64,000 nucleotides of DNA from Echinometra lucunter (Eukaryota > Echinodermata > Echinoidea > Camarodonta > Echinometridae), in NCBI GenBank assembly GCA_029962745.1, contig CM057153.1, positions 40,950,373 to 41,014,372 of the forward strand. Direction: 5' to 3'. This document shows, one piece after another, positions 47,957-61,900 of the stretch. Made by a program: the position numbers and the translations under genes. Positions within the stretch are counted from its first letter, which is position 1. Every line of letters starts with the position of its first letter. Below the pieces are notes generated by a model. It saw nothing but the letters and a program-made list of their open reading frames with translations, did no database searches and was not told the origin of the DNA.

Positions 47957-49141
47957 AGGAACATTCCTATTGGTTAATCGGATAGATTTTGAACCCTATT
48001 GCCGATTGGAGCAACCCCATGTAACACGAGGATGCTTTAGAGGGTCATCTGTGGTCTGTTGTCTGTAACGACTGGAAATAGCATTTACTCATGATAGCGA
48101 TTTTTCAAACTAACTGCAGTTAGTTCGGCTGCAGCTGAATTTAACTCTGCTGACATGAGTACCATGAACTGAACTCTGAGAATAAAAAACTGGCATTAAA
48201 AATATTGCTTAATGCCATATTCAGCACAAATGGGGGAATATTAACAACAGATCAGTACAGATGTAACTATGTCTATAACTCTTCACAGTCGCCCACTTTG
48301 GATGAATTTACATGCATTAAAATTGTGCAATGTTTCCAAAAGAATTTTTGAAACCTCCTTTTGCCATGTTTATTTCATGTTGATATTATTTGTAGCCTTC
48401 ATGTTTTGCTTGTATTTGTTTGAATTTTGTGCTCTTGCAGTAATGATGTATTATCATTTTTCTGTCTCATATAGTCAAGAGAAGATGTCTTGATACATGA
48501 AATCCATTTATATTCATACTTCTGCAAAGTATTGTAAGGCGTTTTATCTTTGTCATTGTGCGAAAGAACGCGTCCAAAACGCAAAATGGAAAATTATTGA
48601 AAATCAAATTTTTCAAACGCTGATTGATAATTTCATGGGTAGCATGTAGAGACCTTGTGAATTGATATATGATCTTCTTGTGGCATGATTTTTGCTAAAA
48701 TTCTATTCCAATATGTCAAAATAGACATTTTAATTTTTGCATTTTTGTATTTTGTGTTCCAGATGCGTTCTTTTGCACAACGACATAAAGATAAAACACC
48801 TTATGAACTTATTAACCACTTTTGACAGTATCATGTGTGTTTATGTTTCTTGACTGAATTTGAATAGTTTGTGTGATATCTACCATTGTGTAATCACTTT
48901 AAGTGTGGATGTGGTCACACTATAACTATTCATCTTGCACTTACCACAGTAAAAGACACAAATGGATAGTAAATAAAATTATGAGAAGTTATGAACTAGA
49001 ATTTAAGCAAACACAGCTTCCTGGCATCCTGTTTATCTTCCTCATCTGAAGTTGCAGTTTATATATTTTTATTTTTGACTTTCTATATATCTTGTGTTTT
49101 ACTATGAGTGCAAGACAGAAATATAAAAAGTAACATCAGTA
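47957..49141 (+). other. STX17 3' UTR and downstream sequence
   Basis: No further gene seen. AT-rich, with candidate poly(A) signals at 48181 and 48972. One inverted pair of short phrases is visible: ggcgttttatctttgtcatt at 48539 and its mirror acgacataaagataaaacacc near 48781; each sits close to a copy or mirror of gcgtccaaaacgcaaa-like sequence. Confidence 0.5.
48181..48186 (+). promoter_or_regulatory. STX17: Candidate poly(A) signal for STX17
   Basis: AATAAA 225 bases after the stop. A second AATAAA at 48972-48977 would give a 3' UTR of about 1 kb. Which is used cannot be told. Confidence 0.4.
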
Positions 49142-49320
49142 CAATGTAACCTTATTATAAAGAACTTCATTATGAAAAGCAAACTCCTTTTCTAGCAAGT
49201 TAATTTAGTCAGTCCCATCTGTTTGTATTCTGTTGTTTTTCTACCCTGATTTAACAAGGTTTCGTGATAAAGAGGAAATTTCCTTGGTCTCAAATTGTTT
49301 TTTATAATGAGGTTCCGCAG
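49142..49320. mobile_element. TA-flanked pogo/Tigger-like MITE
   Basis: TA lies at 49140-49141 and 49321-49322. The left end CAATGTAACCTTATTATAAA and the mirrored right end CTGCGGAACCTCATTATAAA resemble the CAGTG..ACCTCATTATA-type ends of pogo/Tigger elements. 179 bp, non-coding. Confidence 0.6.
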
Positions 49321-49493
49321 TATTTCTTTGTTGAAGGCTATAGTTCCAATATGCGGGAAGTTGACTTGCAATTCTTCGATTTTTCCTGTCTGAAATATTT
49401 ATTCCACGTATTCATTTAATATGTTGTCACTGTAAGTGAATATTACGAAGATGAGGGGAGATGAGTGGAGGGCTTGAAATAATTGAGAGTGTT

Positions 49494-49792
49494 ACATCTG
49501 AATTGTTTACCATTAATAATGATAATAATATATTTATGATAATATATTTATATAGCGAATATACCCACCAAACAAGAGGCTCAAGGCGCTCCAATACTAC
49601 CCCGGCTCAGCTAGGCTACTTATTTCAGTGCTCACAGCATTCAAGGAATTCCTTCCTGCCGGTACTCATTTACACCTGGGTGGAGAGTGGCAAATGTAGA
49701 CTAATGTCTTGCCAAAGGATATGAGTGATGCAGTGGGATTCGAACCCCAGACCTCGTGGTTCACAGTCCAGGGACTTATCCAAAGATCCACA
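49494..49792 (-). mobile_element. tRNA-derived SINE, minus strand, near full length
   Basis: On the minus strand: an A-box-like block (gtggatctttggataag), a B box (ggggttcgaatcccac), the block tcctttggcaagacattagt, the block cactctccacccaggtgtaa, ggaattccttgaatgctgtg, then ttggagcgccttgagcctct, tatata and an AT-rich tail. Confidence 0.87.
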
Positions 49793-50406
49793 AAACTTCT
49801 ACAGAAGGCACACACTCTTAGACTATGATAATTTTTTAATATCAAGATGAATGAAATGTGCTCTGTTGGCAGTTAGTTTGTGCTATATTTCTTACGCAAA
49901 TCGAATTCTAGCTTCAACTCTTCACTCGTTGCTAAATATTCAACCTAGCCCTTACCTTAAAACTGTATAAATGCCATCAAAACCCCAAATGTAATTTTGT
50001 ATCTTTCACAAAATAAAGCAAAGAGCAAATGTGGGAGCAAGTATGTAGATCACTAAATATACATGGGCATACAGGAAAGAAAACTATTAACTTTATTCAT
50101 GTGATCTTATTTCTATGTTATTTTTGTTGCTCTTACAGCAGGATTCTTTATAGATTTTTCCTTGCCATATAATTCTTCTATCCTCCGAAAGTACGCATGA
50201 AATTTAGTCTTCTCTGCCTGAAAGATTTTTGCAAATCATGGGTGAAATATTCTTTAGATTACTATGGTTTTTTTTTTTTAATTTGTCATGTGAGTGCATC
50301 AAGTTGCAGCAGTCTATGCAGAATATTTTGTAATCAGTGAATGATTTAGTGAATGTGTAATTGACAATTGGCTTATTTTTATAGATGTGTGAAATGCTTG
50401 TATTTC
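49793..50406. other. Gene-free stretch before a gap
   Basis: AT-rich, no recognised gene or repeat. Confidence 0.5.
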
Positions 50407-50906
50407 NNNNNNNNNNNNNNNNNNNNNNNNNNNNNNNNNNNNNNNNNNNNNNNNNNNNNNNNNNNNNNNNNNNNNNNNNNNNNNNNNNNNNNNNNNNNNN
50501 NNNNNNNNNNNNNNNNNNNNNNNNNNNNNNNNNNNNNNNNNNNNNNNNNNNNNNNNNNNNNNNNNNNNNNNNNNNNNNNNNNNNNNNNNNNNNNNNNNNN
50601 NNNNNNNNNNNNNNNNNNNNNNNNNNNNNNNNNNNNNNNNNNNNNNNNNNNNNNNNNNNNNNNNNNNNNNNNNNNNNNNNNNNNNNNNNNNNNNNNNNNN
50701 NNNNNNNNNNNNNNNNNNNNNNNNNNNNNNNNNNNNNNNNNNNNNNNNNNNNNNNNNNNNNNNNNNNNNNNNNNNNNNNNNNNNNNNNNNNNNNNNNNNN
50801 NNNNNNNNNNNNNNNNNNNNNNNNNNNNNNNNNNNNNNNNNNNNNNNNNNNNNNNNNNNNNNNNNNNNNNNNNNNNNNNNNNNNNNNNNNNNNNNNNNNN
50901 NNNNNN
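50407..50906. other. Assembly gap, 500 N
   Basis: Exactly 500 undetermined bases, a placeholder of unknown true size. Open frames spanning it are meaningless. Confidence 0.99.
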
Positions 50907-51540
50907 TCACAGTATTGCAAATATACAACTTTCCAAGAAACTTATTTCCTCATAACAACATGCTATGTATTCACTTATTGAAAATAAAAAATAGTGAAGC
51001 AATTATCTGGTACATGTACGTGTACTTTGAAGGAATAGAAAATTTGCCATTTAAAAAAAAAAAATTAAATAACATCCTTCAACCCTTCATCTAAGCTACA
51101 GGTTGATATTGTGTTCACTTTTTTTGCATGCACAGGTCATTGTATTTTCCCATTGAATACAACCGATTGATATCAAATATTTTATCAAACTACATCTAAT
51201 TTCAGTTCAGAGAAAAAAAATCATTAACTCTCATGAATGGTGCAATCAATGCTTATATGATAATATGTGTGTGACATGATGATGAATAAATGTACCAGCT
51301 TTGCATATGGAGATACATGAAGGTCTACAATGTATGATGCTTACCTACACAAGTTTCTCTGAGTTGTGGTAATGTTGAGAAAATATTGAAAAACAGAATT
51401 ATACAAATCAATCCAAATGATTGAATTGCCGAAACTTCATCCAGTTTTGAGCACATGAGGTACCTGATCTTAGAAGGTGGAGGTTTGCATGGTATTACTG
51501 ATAACGTAGATGATGTTTACGGTTCACCATGTGGTAAGTC
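50907..51540. other. Gene-free stretch after the gap
   Basis: AT-rich sequence with no recognised gene, RNA or repeat. Confidence 0.5.
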
Positions 51541-51978
51541 TTGGAAAGGACTGTTAAGGAAGAGAGAGTGGAGAAAGTTGAGTGGAAGGAGACATAGAGA
51601 GGTGAGATAGAGTAAGAGAGTGGATAGTATCTTTCGTGAGAGAGGATGAAGTCCTAAAAAGGACTGTAAACCAGATGAAAAGGTGACAAGGAGAGAAGGC
51701 TCTAATCAGATGAGAAGGCAATGAGAAGGGGACTCCCGATGACGGACAGTCAAGCTGTCCGGAACATTGAGTCTTCTCTCCTCATTGCTTTCTCATCTGG
51801 TTAGAGCCTTCTCTCCTCATCGCCTTCTCATCTGGTTTACAGTCCTGTTTAGGACTTCACCCACTCTCACCATAGATATTCTCCACTCACTCTTACTCTA
51901 TCTTGCCTTTCCATGTCTCTTCCCTCCCCCCCCCCCCCCCCCCACTTTCTCCACTCTACTTAAACAGTCCTTTTCCTA
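51541..51978. mobile_element. Foldback structure next to the minisatellite
   Basis: Left arm about 51541-51730, right arm about 51779-51978. ggaaaggactgttaagg and gagtggagaaagt at the left are mirrored by actttctccactc and aacagtccttttcc at the right. Inner blocks (ggactgtaaaccagatgaaa, ggagagaaggctctaa) are also mirrored. The right arm contains an 18-base C run. This may be one end of a foldback transposon that includes the minisatellite. Confidence 0.75.
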
Positions 51979-51979
51979 T

Positions 51980-54945
51980 CTATTTCTCTCTCACTCTCAT
52001 TGCCATCAATTCACATACCATCATCTTCATAGCCTGTGCACTTCCTATCATCTATTTCAATTCACATACCATCATCTTCATAGCCTGTGCACTTCCTATC
52101 ATCTATTTCAATTCACATACCATCATCTTCATAGCCTGTGCACTTCCTATCATCTATTTCAATTCACATACCATCATCTTCATAGCCTGTGCACTTCCTA
52201 TCATCTATTTCAATTCACATACCATCATCTTCATAGCCTGTGCACTTCCTATCATCTATTTCAATTTATATACCATTATCTTCATAGCCTGTGCACTTCC
52301 TATCATCTATTTCAATTCACATACCATTATCTTCATAGCCTGTGCACTTCCCATCATCTATTTCTCTCTCACTCTCATTACCATCAATTCACACACCATT
52401 ATCTTCATAGCCTGTGCACTTCTTATCATCTATTTCAATTCACATACCATTATCTTCATAGCCTGTGCACTTCCCATCATCTATTTCTCTCTCACTCTCA
52501 TTGCCATCAATTCACACACCATTATCTTCATAGCCTGTGCACTTCCTATCATCTATTTCAATTCACATACCATCATCTTCATAGCCTGTGCACTTCCTAT
52601 CATCTATTTCAATTCACATACCATTACCTTCATAGCCTGTGCACTTCCCATCATCTATTTCTCTCTCACTCGCATTGCCATCAATTCACATACCATTATC
52701 TTCATAGCCTGTGCACTTCTTATCATCTATTTCAATTCACATACCATCATCTTCATAGCCTGTGCACTTCCCATCATCTATTTCTCTCTCACTCGCATTG
52801 CCATCAATTCACATACCATATCTTCATAGCCTGTGCACTTCTTATCATTAATTTCTCTCTCACTCTCATTGCCATCAATTCACACACCATTATCTTCATA
52901 GCCTGTGCACTTCCCATCATCTATTTCTCTCTCACTCGCATTGCCATCAATTCACATACCATATCTTCATAGCCTGTGCACTTCTTATCATTAATTTCTC
53001 TCTCACTCTCATTGCCATCAATTCACATACCATTATCTTCATAGCCTGTGCACTTCTTATCATCTATTTCAATTCACATACCATCATCTTCATAGCCTGT
53101 GCACTTCCTATCATCTATTTCAATTCACATACCATTATCTTCATAGCCTGTGCACTTCCTATCATCTATTTCAATTCACATACCATTATCTTCATAGCCT
53201 GTGCACTTCCCATCATCTATTTCTCTCTCACTCTCATTGCCATCAATTCACATACCATTATCTTCATAGCCTGTGCACTTCTTATCATCTATTTCAATTC
53301 ACATACCATTATCTTCATAGCCTGTGCACTTCCCATCATCTATTTCTCTCTCACTCGCATTGCCATCAATTCACACACCATTATCTTCATAGCCTGTACA
53401 CTTCCTATCATCTATTTCAATTCACATACCATTACCTTCATAGCCTGTGCACTTCCCATCATCTATTTCTCTCTCACTCGCATTGCCATCAATTCACATA
53501 CCATATCTTCATAGCCTGTGCACTTCTTATCATTAATTTCTCTCTCACTCTCATTGCCATCAATTCACACACCATTATCTTCATAGCCTGTGCACTTCCC
53601 ATCATCTATTTCTCTCTCACTCGCATTGCCATCAATTCACATACCATCATCTTCATAGCCTGTGCACTTCCTATCATCTATTTCAATTCACATACCATTA
53701 TCTTCATAGCCTGTGCACTTCCCATCATCTATTTCAATTTACATACCATCATCTTCATAGCCTGTGCACTTCCTATCATCTATTTCTCTCTCACTCTCAT
53801 TGCCATCAATTCACATACCATTATCTTCATAGCCTGTGCACTTCCTATCATCTATTTCAATTCACATACCATCATCTTCATAGCCTGTGCACTTCCCATC
53901 ATCTATTTCTCTCTCACTCTCATTGCCATCAATTCACATACCATCATCTTCATAGCCTGTGCACTTCCCATCATCTATTTCAATTCACATACCATCATCT
54001 TCATAGCCTGTGCACTTCCCATCATCTATTTCAATTCACATACCATCATCTTCATAGCCTGTGCACTTCCTATCATCTATTTCAATTCACATACCATTAT
54101 CTTCATAGCCTGTGCACTTCCCATCATCTATTTCAATTCACATACCATCATCTTCATAGCCTGTGCACTTCCCATCATCTATTTCAATTCACATACCATC
54201 ATCTTCATAGCCTGTGCACTTCCCATCATCTATTTCAATTCACATACCATTATCTTCATAGCCTGTGCACTTCCCATCATCTATTTCAATTCACATACCA
54301 TCATCTTCATAGCCTGTGCACTTCCCATCATCTATTTCAATTCACATACCATCATCTTCATAGCCTGTGCACTCCCTTTCATCTATTTCAATTCACATAC
54401 CATTATCTTCATAGCCTGTGCACTTCCCATCATCTATTTCAATTCACATACCATCATCTTCATAGCCTGTGCACTTCCTTTCATCTATTTCAATTCACAT
54501 ACCATTATCTTCATAGCCTGTGCACTTCCTATCATCTATTTCAATTCACATACCATTATCTTCATAGCCTGTGCACTTCCTATCATCCATTTAAATTCAC
54601 ATACCATTATCTTCATAGCCTGTGCACTTCCTTTCATCTATTTCTCTCTCACTCTCATTGCCATCAATTCACATACCATTATCTTCATAGCCTGTGCACT
54701 TCCTATCATCTATTTCAATTCACATACCATTATCTTCATAGCCTGTGCACTTCCCATCATCTATTTCAATTCACATACCATTATCTTCATAGCCTGTGCA
54801 CTTCCTATCATCTATTTCAATTCACATACCATCATCTTCATAGCCTGTGCACTTCCTATCTTCTATTTCAATTCACATACCATCATCTTCATAGCCCGTG
54901 CACTTCCTATCTTCTATTTCTCTCTTATTCTCATGGTCATCAGTT
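51980..54945 (+). repeat. 3-kb minisatellite, 51-bp and 72-bp units, about 50 copies
   Basis: The basic 51-base unit is caattcacataccatcatct / tcatagcctgtgcacttcct / atcatctattt. About 16 copies carry an extra 21 bases (ctctctcactctcattgcca and t), giving 72. Both lengths are multiples of three, so frames stay open for up to 401 codons (51767-52972) and 308 codons (51903-52829), encoding 17-residue repeats. No start context, splice sites or codon constraint supports a protein. Confidence 0.95.
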
Positions 54946-54951
54946 CAAGTA

Positions 54952-55114
54952 CAGTGGAAACTCAGTACAAAGAGATCTGATATAACAAACATATTATTCC
55001 TTGTCCCAGCTCTTAATATTCGTTTTTTTATTTTCTAACCCGATATAGCGAGATTCCTGCCTTAAAAATGTATTTTGGTGGTTCCAAGGACCTCATTATA
55101 CCAAGTTTCCACTG
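54952..55114. mobile_element. TA-flanked pogo/Tigger-like MITE, 163 bp
   Basis: TA lies at 54950-54951 and 55115-55116. The left end CAGTGGAAACTCAGTACAAA and the mirrored right end CAGTGGAAACTTGGTATAAT match; the inner part runs as ..gatataacaa / tataatgaggtcc. These ends and the TA target are typical of pogo/Tigger MITEs. It abuts the minisatellite. Confidence 0.75.
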
Positions 55115-55116
55115 TA

Positions 55117-55530
55117 CACGTACTAACCTTTTCCCTGCCTATCCTCATTTCATAACATTATCACTATCATCTATCATCTATTCCTCTCATACTCATAACC
55201 AACAATTTACATTTCAGTTTTATTCATTTATAATTTATTATACTATCTACTCCACTCCTATCCTCGTAACTACTCTTCTCTTTTATGAATGACCATCAAA
55301 ACACATTCTATGATTCGACTATCGTTCTCTGTAAATATTACACTGCAATCTTCTACCAATTCCTCACCAATCAAACTTCAGCTTTCAAACCATATTCCAC
55401 ACTGAAGGTATGACATAATAGTAACATCACTTATATTACACCTAAGAATGTGACACAAGACTTGCATGCGAAAGACAAAAAGAGCTTGAGAGACTTTGAC
55501 TTTGTGTTATCTACACATGAGACAATATGA
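55117..55530. other. Intergenic stretch downstream of RPL30
   Basis: No gene seen. It contains the end of the presumed RPL30 transcript. Confidence 0.5.
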
Positions 55531-55536
55531 TTTATT
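55531..55536 (-). promoter_or_regulatory. RPL30: Poly(A) signal of RPL30
   Basis: TTTATT on the plus strand is AATAAA on the coding strand, 38 bases past the RPL30 stop. A very short 3' UTR is typical of ribosomal protein genes. Confidence 0.75.
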
Positions 55537-55573
55537 TGACCCCAAGAACTGACCCCTGCTGCTATGATATGAC

Positions 55574-58691
<3,118 letters not shown>

Positions 58692-58878
58692 ACTGATATC
58701 CCAGCATGCAACGCTGATGCAGTTTCCGGATCTTGGTCAAAGTTGAGCTAGCTCGCATATTTCGAAGAAGTGCCTGCGAGAATGGAGAGAAGTTTGTCTT
58801 TGAGTTTGAGGTGACTTCTGTCTTCTGTATCAAATACCAAATTGATGGATCCACTGAATTTTGGAAACTAAAGTCAAC
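58692..58878. promoter_or_regulatory. Putative bidirectional promoter RPL30/WDR35
   Basis: Only 187 bases separate the inferred RPL30 start (minus strand) from the WDR35 ATG (plus strand), so both promoters and the WDR35 5' UTR must fit here or overlap the RPL30 first exon. No TATA box is evident near the RPL30 start. A weak X-box-like palindrome (GTTCGCCGCAAC, 58671-58682) lies inside the RPL30 first exon. Confidence 0.7.
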
Positions 58879-58902
58879 ATGTTTGTTTATCTCAGTAAGA
58901 AG
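58879..58902 (+). CDS. WDR35: WDR35 exon 1 (start codon)
   Basis: ATG TTT GTT TAT CTC AGT AAG AAG then gtgagg: MFVYLSKK, against MFFYLSKK in vertebrates. It joins in phase 0 to the exon at 62230. The context aacATGt has A at -3. Confidence 0.9.
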
Positions 58903-61900
58903 GTGAGGCAAAGACATGTATAATTTTTTTGTTTATTCCTTACAAACGGAATCTCTCTTTGACTCTGAAATCCGCTGCAATTGCACCGGGAGTTGTCGTC
59001 ATGACTCCCCAACGCTCCTAGTCCACGTCCTGGACGATTTTTACTGATTGGGCAAACCATAACCAACACACACACACGCCCGGGCCCGCGCCCTCCACTT
59101 ACCCCCAGTGATTCACCTTACCCACTGATTCACTTTCCCCGAAAAAATCGTCCAGGGCATCTCGGCAGAGAGAGGAAAGATAATGAAGTTGTGACCTTTG
59201 TCTGACCCAGAGGTTACGACCGCCCCTCGCAGATATTGCGCAAGGAGCACATGAATATTCAAGTTGTTTGAACGTACAACATGTGCACAGCAAGCTAGCG
59301 CATTGACCGAGGAGAACGCCGTTCTGATTGACAGGGTTTGTCGACCAATCGGAATCGAGAGCGAGGGAGACTGGGCTCAGTGGGCGGAATATCAGTTCCC
59401 TTGAATCTGACGGGGAACTTGCCAAGATTCACTGGACTGTTGTTTCATATGACTATTCAGGGTGTGTGTATGCGTGTTATGGGGTTGTAGTGTGTTGGGT
59501 GTTTGGTAGTCGTGTCGTACAAAATTAACAACAGTCCAGGAGGTGGACTACAACGCTCCCGGGCCGCAGTATGATTCTGAAGGCTGTTCCTATTACCGAC
59601 TACTTAACAGTTTCCCATTCCACTACAGAAAACATTCTCAATAAAATGACTCGAACATGTTACTGACATATAAGGTCTAGAGAAAATACTGCTTAAAAAA
59701 GTCCACTGACTTTGAAATCGTGAATCTACGCCAATTTGCAATGGTCGTCAGAACATTAGATTTAGAATAGCCTAGACATCTAGATCTAGATCTAGAAAGC
59801 CTTGCAATTTTTTTAACAAAAAGGATGGTGTCTTATTATTACTGACCTTACGATTTTTCGATGAAAATGATTCAAAATTTAGATAAAAATGAGCAATATT
59901 TGAAATCAAACACAATTCTAAATGATGCCGGAGATGTTAATTACCAACATTTGTATAGTTTACAGATAAAATGCAACTTTGAAAATGTCTTTAAAGCCCG
60001 TATTTTTCCATGGTAGATCTACCGCTTGACATTTTTTATCTTCTGCTTTCTGTGTAAAAACTGCACAATTTGTTGACGCGCCTTTGCAGATTATGTAGTT
60101 AAGATGCATTGTAAATGCCCAAAGTTGACCCTAAGCGTCTTAATTTGAATACCATTACAAAATCCACATTATCTTCGTCATTAAAAAGTGTCTGGACACT
60201 AAAATTTCAAAGATTTACCTAATAAAAATCTATATATTCCGCTGGTAGTCCCCCCTTCCATAATCAAGCCTATTGTGGTATCGTCGCACAAAGGCCGGAA
60301 TGATGAAGAAAACAACTAACTGTGTACGCATTAAGTTTTCTGTAATAAGTGCGCGATCGCACGTGATATACGCCTGTTGCTCCGGGTGACAAGCACAACT
60401 AGGTCAATATGCAAAATACGATGACCCTGCATGATACACGTCTTCGTAGCTTCGTAATTCCGAAAATAACATTTTATGGAGAGATCGGTAATAAGATGGG
60501 TCGGTATTAGGTACACTGATCATACACTGCAGTCACATATGTTAGTTAACCGGTATACCCAGTTGTTGGGTGTCCGGACAAATTGTGTATCCGGACAGTC
60601 GATTTTAAACAGCCATTTGAAAAAGTTTACAAGCAAAATCTCTTAAATGTTTTAGCACAAATGTTAGACAATATTATAGAGAACAAATTATTGGTGACGA
60701 TTAGCACTAATCAACGCATAGTTTTTGTTTAATCCAAAGACAAAAAGAAGGCTTCATTTTTGTTACGTGTCCGGACACCCGACCCCCCCATCCTAGTAGG
60801 CGCTTCGTGAACGGCGACATTATCTTGAAAAAAATTCTATCAGGGGCTATATTTTTATCTGCAACACAGATTGGGGGCATGCCACACGTAAACCTTATGG
60901 CAAAAATGCGGGAAAAAATGCCTGGAGACAGATGGGAGAAGTAAGGTGAGCAATGAATGAACGCTCACTAACTGTTTTGGAGCGCTCTTTCTGTTTTCTG
61001 GCACAGTGGCAGCGCTTCGTGATGGCGTATTGGCTATTGCCATATTGGATAGATCTAACGTTAAGCTCTCGGACTAACGTTATGCATCAAGAACTCGTGT
61101 TCACATCTCGCTCTGGGTTCATCTTTTTCGTTTTTCTTTTTGTTTTCTTAATTTTTGGTAACAATGGTGTTTATTCTGTCAAGAAAAGAGTAGGTCTAGG
61201 CTAACAGTTAACTGTTAGGTCTAGAGTACAGGCTCTAATGTGCGGCCACTGAAAGGGAATTTGCTGATTATATTTATCAATCAAAGACTCACACATAGTT
61301 CAAAACCATCAATGGAGAGTCCAAATACTTGCTAATTAAATAGAAGGCAAACTTAAAATTATTGACCAATTATGTGGTCAGTGTTCATTTTTCAAAACGC
61401 TGTGACCTGTGTGCGGCTGCCCCTACCCCTGTGGGCGGCCGCCTATCATTTGACGAGCATTTAGCGCCATATTTGTGACTAAGTAAACAGAATCAATATT
61501 AGATTTCATACTTTACACACCAATACTTTATGAAAAGTAATAATATTCTGTAGAAACCCATAAAATCTGTCAAAACTGATGATCTTATCAAATGCCATGT
61601 CAAAAAAATGAAGGCAGAGTACAATCTCCTACAAAAACCTGTATTTTATACACATTTTACATGGGATGGCTGCTCACCAGACCCATCTAGAAAAATGGCT
61701 CTGGTGAGCGGCGACCCCCTTGCAACTTTTTGTCTGGTGGTGTAAATAAGGATTTCTGCAGTAAAATATCTACCACTGACTTCATTCTCTTAAATAAAAA
61801 TCAAATCAGTTATCAAAGTAACAAATGAAGGTTATGTATTGGCTTAAGTATGTCAAAGTTTCTTATTGAGAGTAGGTCTAACTTAGATCTGTCCCTTTGA

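Noticed and set aside
50204..50981. Open frames spanning the second N gap
   Set aside because: They are open only because N codons are not read as stops.
51767..52972. 401- and 308-codon repeat proteins
   Set aside because: Two different frames stay open because the 51- and 72-base units are multiples of three. There is no start context, splice structure or codon-level constraint.
51980..54945. CRISPR-like array
   Set aside because: Repeats are contiguous with no unique spacers; this is eukaryotic DNA and a minisatellite.
61131..61163. ATG GTG TTT ATT CTG TCA AGA AAA as WDR35 exon 1
   Set aside because: It resembles the expected N-terminus but runs into a stop with no donor in the right phase. 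The exon at 58879 (MFVYLSKK plus gtgagg) fits exactly.
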